NCBI GenBank assembly: GCA_035135055.1
Contig: JAVFHQ010000013.1
Span: 186,001 to 250,000 of the forward strand
Direction of reading: 5' to 3'
Source of the DNA: Oleoguttula mirabilis
Taxonomy: Eukaryota > Ascomycota > Dothideomycetes > Mycosphaerellales > Teratosphaeriaceae
Length of the DNA: 64,000 nucleotides
A program made the translations under genes and the position numbers. Each line of letters opens with the position of its first letter. Within the stretch, counting starts at the first letter, position 1. Below, in pieces: positions 20,555-30,605 of the stretch. Below the pieces are notes generated by a model. The model did not search any database. It was not told where the DNA came from and worked only from the letters and a program-made list of their open reading frames with translations.

Positions 20555-21574
20555 CTAGGCTCGCGCGTCAAACAATTCCTCGGCGTTCCGAACAAGGACC
20601 TGCTGCAACGGCACACCCTCTTGCTCTACCCAGTCGAGTATAGCTTCGAGATAGGGCCCTACGTCAAGCCCGTCGTATCGGGTATGCGGCCAATCCGTGG
20701 CAAACACGCACCGGTCTGGCCGCAGCTTGACGAGCTCTTGACATAAGCCCTCCACGACCGGATGTCGATGCTCTTTGTCAAGACGATAGGATGCCGATAC
20801 CTTGACCCACGTCTGCCCTTGTTTGAGCAGATTGGCGAGGGCAGAGAAGCCGGGGATATCTTGCGCAGTCTTTGCCGCGCCGAGTGCTGAGGGTGATGGA
20901 TGGCCGAAGTGGTCGATGCAGACTTTCACGCCGCCGAGCTGTGGCACGACAGGCTCCAGAAGTGATACGTCTTCGATAGGGATGTACAGCTCCAGCACCC
21001 AGCCTAGATCTCGCACAGCGTTTGCATATTGATGCATCGAAGCCGCAAGCGGGGCAGCGTCAAGACTCGCACCCACAGACTTAAAGTTGAGCCTCACTCC
21101 CCGTACCCCGAGACCGTGCCACTCGCGCAGCTGCTCTGCCGAAGTGGTCTCCGGGTCGAACTGTATAACGGCTCTGCCATTGGTGGGCCCTAGCCTTCGT
21201 AGACCATCGAGAGTGCAACTGTTGTCGTTGCCATAGATGCTGGGTTGCACAATGACCATCTTCTGGATCCCAAGCTGGCTGAGAAAGGCCTGAGCGTCGT
21301 CTAGTGTATGCGGTGAAGGCTGGTATTGAGCGTCTTTAGACAGTGGGAAGGCTCGAGGGTCGACTACGTGCATATGCGTGTCCCATGTGCCTTTTGGGAC
21401 GCGGCGAGCCAAGCGGGCGATGCTCGGTGAGGTGGTCGTGTTATGAGTTGCCATGGTCCTGCAGGTCAATGTATGCGAGCGCTTAGGAAGTTGGGTGGCG
21501 AGGGTCTGGTGACCAAGCCGTGCTAGTGAAGTTGTACGGGTGACTGCCATGATCGTTGCTTGAACCTCACTCAT
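20555..21574 (-). CDS. Amidohydrolase family protein (2-pyrone-4,6-dicarboxylate lactonase-like)
   Basis: A 339-aa metal-dependent hydrolase of the amidohydrolase-2 family. The ATG at 21574 is in frame; later Met9 and Met41 are possible starts. Residues 9-40 (basic, Ser/Thr/Leu-rich, few acids) look like a mitochondrial presequence. The TIM-barrel motifs are DTHMHVVDP (HxH metal ligands), VIVQPSIYGNDN, GVRGVRLNF, CIDHFGHP and the ligand Asp in FATDWPHTRYD. This motif set matches LigI-like lactonases and related dicarboxylate hydrolases. It converges with the DUF3405 gene, 78 bp apart. No aromatic-degradation genes lie beside it, so the substrate is uncertain. Confidence 0.9.
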   Translation of the reverse strand: MSEVQATIMAVTRTTSLARLGHQTLATQLPKRSHTLTCRTMATHNTTTSPSIARLARRVPKGTWDTHMHVVDPRAFPLSKDAQYQPSPHTLDDAQAFLSQLGIQKMVIVQPSIYGNDNSCTLDGLRRLGPTNGRAVIQFDPETTSAEQLREWHGLGVRGVRLNFKSVGASLDAAPLAASMHQYANAVRDLGWVLELYIPIEDVSLLEPVVPQLGGVKVCIDHFGHPSPSALGAAKTAQDIPGFSALANLLKQGQTWVKVSASYRLDKEHRHPVVEGLCQELVKLRPDRCVFATDWPHTRYDGLDVGPYLEAILDWVEQEGVPLQQVLVRNAEELFDARA

Positions 21575-22179
21575 ATACTGTCAGGCGCTCACGGTCAGCG
21601 ATACCGGCGCGCTTGGATGCTCGTCTACAGTGCTCGTAGCTCTCGGCTTAAATGGCGAGTGTGGCCGATCCGAGCTTCTGATAGCACAACCGCGGCGTCA
21701 TTCCCACTGGTATCAACCTGCTTGGGTAGTCTCTACAATACAGTTTCACACTTCGATGTATTGGGTACAAAACGGATGGTGTTCGCGACTGAAGTCACCC
21801 GCACCGTCTTGTTTCGGGTTTAAGCCGGCTACAAGCTAGAAGCTCTCTGTCTCTTGCACTGCTTCATCTCACCTATCCTCCTCACCATCTCACCCCTGGT
21901 TCCAGGGACCAACCGCATGGTTTAGCGTCGACACCATGCGCCGTCCACGTGCGGGGCTCCCATCGGGAAGGTAGGTACTCCTACAATTCACCTGACGGCA
22001 GTGTCACGACCTCGGGCATGTCTCCCTTCTCCTCTACGTACTCCTCCTCTCTATGTACTTTTCTGTACGACTTCACATTTCTGCATCCTTCGAGCTACCA
22101 TTCTCGTTATACCACTCGTAGCCGCCAGGTGTGAACGGTAGAACCTCGAGAGGCTCAACTGGATGCTAAGCTCGCAAAC
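21575..22179. other. Divergent intergenic region (amidohydrolase / sugar porter)
   Basis: About 600 bases between the two start codons. The stretch before the MFS gene is C/T-rich. An out-of-frame ATG at 22163 lies just upstream of the chosen MFS start. No gene seen. Confidence 0.5.
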
Positions 22180-24071
22180 ATGCTCACCAACAAACACATC
22201 GTCAACACCTACAACTTCTTAGTTGTTACCTTCGTAGCACTCGGGACACTTTCAACCGCATATGGGCTAGCCATCATAGGCTCTACGGTCGGTCAACCGA
22301 ACTGTAAAGGACAACCCGATCTCGAATTGTACCGAACTGTGTGCTGATGCGTGCAGTCTACACATACTTCGACCTCGCAACAGCAGATCAGCCGGGCTAT
22401 GCTCACACGACCAACATCATCGGCACCCTCAATGGCGTTAACTCTGCGGGAGCCATCATCGGCTGTTTGTTCAGCGCCTGGGCTGCCGACGCCATAGGTC
22501 GTAAACGGACGATGCTGGTGGGATGTGCTATCCTCACCATCGGCGGTGCTCTCTGTGCTGGATCCATCTCGATTGGCATGTTCGTATAGTCATGGGCACA
22601 ATGCTTGGTCGTCGCTTTACTGACCCTCTAGGTTCATCGGTGCCCGCCTTGTGGCGGGTATTGGTGCTGGCATCCTAGCCGTCTGCGTACCAATGTATCA
22701 AGGTGAGGTTTCGACGGCCGAGACACGAGGTGCCATGATGTGCGTGACTGGAGTCATGTATGCCTTTGGCTACACCGCAGCCGGCTGGATGGGCTTTGCC
22801 TGCTACTTCTTCCCAGCCGACTCTCCGAATGCGACATTCGCGTGGCGCTTCCCACTAGCCCTGCAGTGCGTGCCACCTCTCGTTGTCCTGGCGGGAAGCA
22901 AGTTCATTCCGTTTTCTCCAAGATGGCTACTGGGCAAGGACCGGCGGGAAGAGGCCTACGAGATTGTCAAACGCCTTCACGCAAGCCCTTTGGATCCACA
23001 ACACATCGCTGCGAGGCAGGAGTTCTACCTGATGGAGAAGCAGTTTGAGATGGACAAGCAATATCAGCCTCGCTTTCTCGAAATATTCCGTACGAAGGCC
23101 AACCGTCGACGCTCGCTTGTCGCTTGCTTGCTCATGTGGGGTGATCAGTTCCTTGGAAGTACGTCTACTGTTAAGAGGTGTACCTGCTTTCCAAAAGACC
23201 TGCTGACCCTCATGCTAATCGCTTGGCAGTCTATGTCATGACGAACTACGGAGTTCTGATTTACGCCTCGCTCGGCTTGACAGGCTTCAAGCCTCTGCTG
23301 CTCAATGCATGCTGGACGACATTCACCATCGTCGGCAACGTCTGGACCTTTTTCTTCGTCGATCGCTACGGCAGACGTACCTTCCTTCTCATCGGTGCCT
23401 GTGGCTGTACCACTGCTCTTATCTTCCTCTGTGCACTCACCGCCTCGTTTCTTGGAGGCACCAACGGCGCGGGTCTGAACGCAGCTGTCTTCTTCATCTG
23501 GTTCTATATCCTCTGGTGGTGTGTTAGGAAATCACGGCAAGATTTTGAATGCCTGCTGACACTCATGCCAGGTGTTTTTTTGTGGATGCCACCCAGTATG
23601 TCTACGTCTCTGAGATCTGGCCAAACCATCTCCGGTCACAAGGAACAGCTCTCGGCATTGCCGTCTTCTACTTGGCAAGCGAGGTTACCTTAGTAGGGGC
23701 GCCGGTCGCGCTGAACGACATTGGATGGAAGTGAGTCATACACAACAGTGTGCGCGAAGGCGATGGTTGACACGATCTCCAGGTTCTACCTAGTCCTCAT
23801 ATGCCCTTCTGTCTGCTACATTGTCGCCATGTGGTTATTGTTCCCTGAGACCAAAGGCCGAACGCTCGAAGAGATCGGCAGCCTGTTTGGCGATGAGCAC
23901 GTTGCATCACATTGGTACGGCATCAGTGAAGAGGAGAAGGAGGAGATTGCTCGGAATGCGCTGAAGCTCACCAAATCTGGGCGAATTCCGGAAGAGCCGC
24001 ATTTGAGGCCGCCGATCAATGACATCGAGGCCAAGGACAATGGTGAGAAGGTTGAGGATGTCGGCCAGTAG
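22180..24071 (+). CDS. MFS sugar-porter family transporter
   Basis: A 536-aa, 12-helix sugar porter from six exons: 22180-22303, 22357-22579, 22632-23158, 23230-23518, 23572-23730 and 23783-24071. Introns are 51-71 nt, and phases agree at every junction. Intron 2 needs the weaker donor gttcgt at 22580 to give IGMFIGARLVAG. Family signatures are DAIGRKRTMLVG (motif A after helix 2), RLVAGIGAGILAVCVPMYQGE (helix 4 region), RYGRRTFLLIG (second motif A), YVSEIWPNHLRSQG and PETKGRTLEEI. The N-terminus is short (NKHIVNTYNFLVV), like fungal hexose and lactose permease relatives. The transported sugar cannot be read from sequence. Confidence 0.92.
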
Positions 24072-24914
24072 TTCAGGATCAAGTCGTGGCGACACAGCAT
24101 CAGATCGACACCAGCTTCGCCGGATGGATCCCATACTGGGATGGACAGCATGCAAGTCCACCTCAATGTCGTTCCCTCGTCCGTTGGCTTTTTCTTTTTC
24201 TCTCTGCCGCGCGATAGTATCGTGGTTTGTCGTTAGGGCTCACACCGATGTGACCTTGCTGTGCAGTTGGAGTGCCAAAAACCATGGCCGAATCAGTAAC
24301 TTGGTACCTTGCCGCCTCCATCGAAGCACCGGTAGCGACAAAAATACCCTCGTAGTAGTTGATCATACCAGCATGAAATGCTCTTTGACTAAATCCTCTG
24401 TCGGGAAATGCCGCGGCCTCAATTCCATACAAGCCAAATTGTTGGTTATATGCGTCTCCACGCCATAGAAACGTGGATTCCTCATGATCAACAGCTTGTT
24501 AATACAAAAGCTAGTGATCAAGGAAGTATCTACTAAGACATATTAGAAATACACGTTTATGCCCTACTATATAATAATACTCTTATTGTAATAGTTATAG
24601 AATTCTTATTACTAGTATAAGATTTAATATTATTAAAGATAGTATGAGGTAATCTCTAGGACTAAGATTATTATAATTATTATGTAGGTAGAAAACTAGT
24701 AGTAATGGTAGCGGGGCGAGAGCCTAGAGGGGGAAGTAAAGGTTTTTATCCGTCTAAGAGCATCGTGATACGGTGATTCGTAGAAGCGATGCTGCCTAAT
24801 GCGGTTAGCAGAATCTCGGCAGCCGGCAAACGACTCCAACCGAGGAGACCTTCGATCTCATGCATCGCCAATCCAAAGCTTTCGGTGCATGCGCTGAAGC
24901 ATTGACTGCCATCA
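24072..24914. other. Intergenic with AT-rich island
   Basis: The 3' flank of the sugar porter runs to about 24480, then an AT-rich block to about 24700, then normal GC content up to the next ATG. No gene seen. Confidence 0.5.
24480..24705. other. AT-rich island (possible RIP-degraded relic)
   Basis: About 220 bases composed mainly of A and T with many TA and AT steps, in a window that is otherwise GC-rich. It contains no open frame and no terminal repeats. Repeat-induced point mutation of old transposon sequence leaves such TA-enriched DNA in ascomycetes; that origin is inference. Confidence 0.6.
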
Positions 24915-27900
24915 ATGCTGCAGAGAGCGCTGTCGACATGGCGCACCAGAGCAAGCATACCTACAGCCTCCCCTCGCCACCGACAATGGAGCTGGATAAG
25001 AGTGGCCCGGCGAGGCTACGCAGAGGGGGTGCCCTTTGGCAGCCAAAGCAGCTGGCGACAGGCCGCTGGACAGGCTAAGGGCAGTGATGGAGGAGCGGAG
25101 ACAAAGAAGGTGCATGGGTTGCTCATGGGCACCGTGACAGCCGGGGATGCGCAGAAGCCGAGCATGGAAGAGCTGCTACAGAAAATCAAGCCACAACCTG
25201 GCACCGGCGTCCAAGACTCGCCTACAAGGCCAGCGTTACTGGCACTGCTTCTGACTCCGACGCTCGCGCAACATGCACTTGCCGGAGACTTGGGCCTGCG
25301 AGTGCTGGAGCGTTTGGGTTTGCAGGACGGCAAAGCTGCTGCTGCTCTTTCGAAGCCAGTAGACATCATCACGGCGGTGGTCGATCGCCTGTCGTCTGTC
25401 TATGGTCCCGAAACAGGCCGGGAAGGACTGGCATACATGTTCCTGCGCAACCCTGCGCCGCTATCTGTTGTGTCGCAGACGCACCTCAGCCCATCCGCGC
25501 AGAAGCCAGGCTCACTAAGCTTCGAGCTCCCGACTACTAGCACGCGGCCGTGGCAGTACACCATCCAGCTCCCGCTTGCGCAGACCATCTTCTCGACAGG
25601 CCTCGCCTCTACACTTGTGCACACACGCTACAACTATATCGCGGGTCAGGGTTTGGTCAAAGAGCGACACCAGCAGCTCGAAAGCCAAACTCTCCGCCTG
25701 CCCTTCACCGCCGACTACGGCGTAATCTCCAACCATGTGCCGCTGGTCCCACTGACCCCTTTTCGCATCGTGCGCAACCACATGGGCAACATCATCCGTA
25801 CCGTGGAGGAGCACGTCAAACAACCGCACGCCCACTCAGCCGGAGAACAACCGGCCTCCCAAGAACTAGAAGCGGCCGTCTCACGCTACTTCACTACAAA
25901 AGACATCTCGCCGGAGCCCGTACAAGTTTGGGCCCTCATCGTACCGCATTTGCGCACCTGGTCCACTGCCCGGCTCGACGTGAAGCTCCAAATCTACCTC
26001 CGGGGTTTGACGCCCGATGCTATTCACGACATCTGGACCGGGAAAGACAGGCGGAATTCCGTTGATGCAGCACTCCTCCGTGCTCTCCGCTTGGGCGGCG
26101 CGAGGCTACATCGGGTACTGTCTGGAGGCGGCGGCTGGGGCAAGAAGGCCGGCCTACTGAGTCTGGACCCGGATGTTGCTTACAGCAGCCGTGAGCTGCG
26201 CGCTGATCAGGGTTGGGATTTCGACTTCGACGACGAGAGTGAGGGTGCGGTCGCGAGGCAACAGAAGCGTGCTTTGGGGGAGATCGTGGCGGAGGGCGAG
26301 AGCATCATGTTCATGATCGCGCCTTCTCGGCAAGGTGACAGCAACTTGCACCATGACGGCTCGGGTCCGTCGCCGCTGGAGGTAGAATTCCACAAGAGGA
26401 TGGGCTTAGCGCGGAGGGCCGATCGCGTTGCGCTGTTTGGTGTTGTGCCGTCGACCATTGATGCTGTGCCGGAAGCCGTTGCTGACGAGGCTGGAAAATC
26501 CGGGCCTGCTACTAATGCCCACACTCCTGGTCCATCCAGAGGTTCGCCGCGAGGGACAGAGCATCACGCGGGTCTCTTCGGTGCGCTTTCTGAGACTGGC
26601 ATGGCGCTCACGATTACCAAAGGTGGCCAGACTGTCACGCAGACGAAGTTCGATGTGCCTTTCACTCTCATCCGCATCAGCGAGGCAGAGGCCGATGGTC
26701 CCATGCCAGCGACTGTGCGGGAAAAGGAGGCTGCTCGAACGAAGCAAGAAAAGCTGGCCCGGGTCAAGGAGTCTGCGGTGAAGCCCAGCTTGGTTCGCAA
26801 GGTGCAGCGGGACCCACCCCGCGCAAAGGCAGGCCATAAGTCTGCTGGTGGGGGGAAGTCCACGACGCCGACAGATGAGTACTTCCAAGCGGCTGAAGCT
26901 ACTGATGAGCCTGTGCCCGGGGCGCAGGTGGTGGGCGAGCGAGGGCAAGAGAAAGGATCGCCATTGCGCCGTGTACAGGCTAAACCCGAGTTGGTCAGGA
27001 AGCATGGCGCAAATGGCAAGGATTGGTACGGACACGGACCCGCTGGCCGTTTTGCGCAGCAGAAACGGGAGTATACTAGTGATGCCAGACGGCGGCCTTC
27101 TGATGTGGTGCCTATGCCGGGTGGCACTACGATTACGCCGGCGGAGGGGTGACTGTCCGGCGACGAAGCCGAGCGAGTCTTCCGTGCCACTAGCTCAATA
27201 TCAGGCAGCAGCGTTGGCGGACGGTTTGAAGTCCCTGAAACGTTGGCAAATGAGATGGGAGTGCGGTACCGCGCTCTCCTCGCTCGGCTATCGCTTCCTG
27301 AGCAATCTCTTTCTGAGGACAGGATGGGGAGTTCCGCTGGGGGTATTGAGCGTGCGGCGGAGGTGGCCGAGCAGCAACTACACTCAGACCAACGCCGTCG
27401 CGCCATGGAGGTGTTGGTGGAGGAGCGCGCCGTTGAGCTCGCGGGGGTCTCGTGGGAGGGTCTGAAGAGGCGGGAGCAAAGGGCGGTCTGGAGGTCGCTC
27501 ACGATGCGGTGGTTGAAGAAGTGTAAGCAGGCGCTTTTGACTGCAGGGGCTGGAGAGCAGGATGAGCGTGCGGTGAGGGGTAGGGAGGTGGAGACGGGCA
27601 GCGGGCGGGCGAAGCAGTCACCACAGGCGAATGAACATGGGGAGGGCAAGACGACGGCAAAGATTGAGGACAATATAGCAGTGACACGAACGGTCAGGGA
27701 GGTAGATGGTATCCGCCGACTGCAGCCATGGGTGAGAAAGTACACGAGCACTCGCCCCAATGATGAGGTCCGTATAAGAAGCCTTGGGACCCCGGCGGTA
27801 ATGGATGTGGCGGCGAAAGGGGCCCAGGTGAACAATGCGGTCCATACTGGAGCTGTGGAGGCCGACAGTAGCCGGGCCGAGCAGTCACGACACGCGAGCA

Positions 27901-28940
27901 AAGATAGGAAAGGAGAGACAACAGCAGAAGTTGTGGAGACTGTAGCAGTGTCGCAAGAGGCTCGGGGGACCCATCAACGGCAACACGAGAGGGAAGGGCG
28001 TCTGAGAGTCCCCTTTGTGAACCGCATCCGCCGGGTTGAGCAGTCGCGGCAAACAAGCGATGATGGGGAAGGCGACGTGACGGTCAAGGGCGAGGAGACT
28101 GCGCCCGCGTTGCAAATAGCTCGGAGGAGAGATCGTGTTTGTCGACGGCAGCGCTTGGTGAACGAGCAGCCAAGGATCCGCGGCTTCGACGGGGTCTTCG
28201 TAAAGCCCCTCCGGCGCTTTGGGCCGTCACAGCAACCGGGAAGCGATGGCGAGGGGAAGGCGACAGCAAAGAGTGAGGAGACTGTAGCAGCGTCGCAGGA
28301 GGCTGGGGAGGACGGCGTCCGCCAAGGACACGGCTTGGTAACACCGCGGCCAATACCCCGCCGCATTGGGAAGGTCTTTACAGACCCCATCCGCACGCAC
28401 ATCTCATCGGAGACCAGGACGATGCAGCGGGAGCAACAAATTGCGCACGGGATATCGAAGAGCGTGGCAGCGTCGCGGAAGCCTTTGGAGGGCTACCACC
28501 TCCGCCAACATCAACGCTTGGAGGGGATACGCGCGAGGATCCGCCCGATTGCGAAGGTCTTCATGAACCCTATCCGCCGTGTGCAGCTCTCACGTGAGAG
28601 TAGGACGATGCGGTGGCGCGAGCAGATCGCTCATGGGATCTGGAAGACTCGGTTGCTGGCGCGAGCGAGAGCGAGGGGAGGGGAGAGCGCTAGCCAGGAC
28701 GTGTGGGAGATGATGCGGGAGGCTTCACAGCCTGGAGCGTCGGGTCAGGCGGTGAGCTCTGCGCCGGAGGGAGATGATGCGCTTGGTGGGTTGGGGGGAG
28801 CTGGCTTCGACGGTCGTGGTGGTGTAAAGAGGGGAGAGGATCGGAGAGGGAGGGGAATGGACGCGAGGACCAGGCGGGGAATGGTGCAAGACATCAAGGA
28901 GTTTGTTGGGAGTGGAAGGCGGGGTGGGGGTGTGTCATGA
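24915..28940 (+). CDS. Large uncharacterised mitochondrial-type protein with repeat-rich C-terminal half
   Basis: Exons 24915-27148 and 27209-28940 give 1321 aa. The N-terminus (residues 1-35, rich in Arg and Ser/Thr, no acids) is a clear mitochondrial presequence, followed by RVARRGYA and a likely cleavage. Residues about 60-500 form an ordered region with blocks such as RYNYIAGQGLVKERHQ and VLSGGGGWGKKAGLLSLDP, not assigned to a known family. A basic, disordered region follows. The first frame stops at TGA 27150, but the same frame continues as coding-like sequence. A 60-nt intron (gtgact...ggcag, 27149-27208) removes the stop and keeps frame. From about 27600 the C-terminal half consists of degenerate 65-70-residue repeats. 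If the intron is not real, the gene ends at 27152 with 745 aa. Confidence 0.6.
27600..28640 (+). repeat. Degenerate coding tandem repeats, about 200 bp per unit
   Basis: Four to six diverged units encode variants of G-E-x-T-A-K-x-E-E-T-V-A-A-S-Q-E-A, then an Arg/Gln stretch, then V-F-x-x-P-I-R-R. Clear copies include EETVAASQEAGEDGVRQ, VETVAVSQEARGTHQRQ, and VFTDPIRTHISSETRTM beside VFMNPIRRVQLSRESRTM. The two last units also share (R/W)EQIAHGI. Insertions and deletions are in multiples of three, which supports coding constraint. Confidence 0.7.
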
Positions 28941-29233
28941 GGCGATGCACCTTGTATAACAGTTGTACATACAGTGTACTATAAGACGATACTCACCCGG
29001 CTTTGCCACTGGCCATGCCAGCCAGTTGTGATATCACGTGCGGCAGGACCACTTCGCCTCGGCTCAAGTACCCGCGGCTATCATCTTCCCCAGATTCTTC
29101 CTCACCCATCTCCCACCACCACATGCGCGCCTGAAGATGGAGCTCATGCCGTTGCCGCTGGGTGTGCACCAGTATATTCCGGCGTTCTTCTGCTTGAGCA
29201 GGGCAGTGACTCTACGGCCAGGATGAGATAAGC

Positions 29234-30210
29234 ATGCCATCCGTGTGGACGAAAGAGAACAAGACGTACATCCTCTTCGGCACGACCTTCAACATGCCGC
29301 CTCCATCCACGTCAGGTAGACCGAGGGTGTTGCTGTTCGACATCGGCGGTGTCTGCGTGCGTAGAGCATAGTCATATCCATTCACGCTACGTCCGTTAGC
29401 TGAACGATCGAAATGTAGGTCGTCTCCCCCTTCCAAGCCATCCTCGACTACGAGACAAGCCGCGGCATCCCCCCAGGCTGGATCAACCACTCCATCTCCG
29501 CCTCCTCGCCGAACGGCTCGTGGCAGCGTCTGGAGCGTGGCGAGATGCTGCTCGACCACCACTTCTTTGCCGAGTTCAAGAAGGACCTAAGCGACGAGAC
29601 GAGATGGCGGACATACTACGCCAAACACCTCGCTGCTACCCGCCAAGAGAAGCTGAGTGATGCGGCAGAGGAGGCGGCGTACCAGGCGCCGGGTGTGCCG
29701 GAGATTGATGCCGAGTGGCTGTACTGGGAGATGATGCGCGTAGCGAGGGCGCCGGACCCGTACATGTACCCCGCGCTGAAGCGTCTGCGAGCGGCGGCGG
29801 ACAAGAGTGACGGGAAGCTGATCGTGGCGGCGCTGAGCAACACGTCGATCTTCCCGCCCGGCCACGCGTATCACGATGAGCGCACACCCGACGGAAAGCA
29901 GCACAAAGAGCTGCGGGGCTTCTTCGACGTCTTCGTCTCGAGCGCACACGTGGGCATGCGGAAGCCGGACGAGGACATCTACCGGTATGCCGTTGTGCGG
30001 CTGCACGAGTATGTCAAGACGACGTATGGAGGCGAGGGCGTGAGGGCGGAAGATATCACGTTCTTGGATGATATTGGGACGAATCTGCGGACGGCGAAGA
30101 GGCTTGGGATGCGCACCATCAAGGTGCAGCTTGGGAGGGCGGATAAAGCTGTTGATGAGCTTGAGAGGATCACGGGGTTGGAGTTGAGGGAAAGCAGAGC
30201 GAAGCTCTAG
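29234..30210 (+). CDS. HAD-superfamily hydrolase (ACAD10 / epoxide-hydrolase N-domain type)
   Basis: A 304-aa cytosolic-type HAD hydrolase from exons 29234-29356 and 29419-30210. The 62-nt intron joins FDIGGVC to VVSPFQAILDYE in frame. HAD motifs in order: LLFDIGGV (motif I, nucleophile Asp; the second acid of DxD is replaced by Gly, as in the epoxide-hydrolase N-domain group), ALSNTS (motif II), GMRKPDEDIY (Lys, motif III) and ITFLDDIGTN (motif IV). The helical cap lies between motifs I and II. An alternative ATG at 29294 would drop 20 N-terminal residues. The substrate is likely a small phosphate ester, unknown. Confidence 0.88.
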
Positions 30211-30605
30211 ACAGTGACCATAGATAACGCCATTGAGCAGTAGCTCTAGAGCCGGCTCCTGCTATATAATCATCTCGAAAGCCCATTCTTGCCGCTTTAT
30301 GCTGGCCAAGTGCGATACCTCGCCGCTAAGGGCTGTGCGAGACCTTCTTGACATGATTCGAAACGATTGATCGTGTTCATAATGGCGTCGGCCATCCCGT
30401 CATACAGTGTGCCGACGGAGCGAGCGTGGGAAACGGCGCGGTGCCTTCGCCGTGCACCGCAGATACGATTAAACGTGTCTCGGTAGACTGCCATCAGTGC
30501 CGGCTAGATACCTAATAGATCTATGCCTCCAACACCTCGCCTAACCCATGTCCAAATATACAGCCGTTACATATATGAGCCCTACCATACGACTCCCAGT
30601 CCAAG
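30211..30605. other. Convergent intergenic region (HAD / SREBP)
   Basis: About 400 bases containing both 3' ends. Nothing else recognised. Confidence 0.5.
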
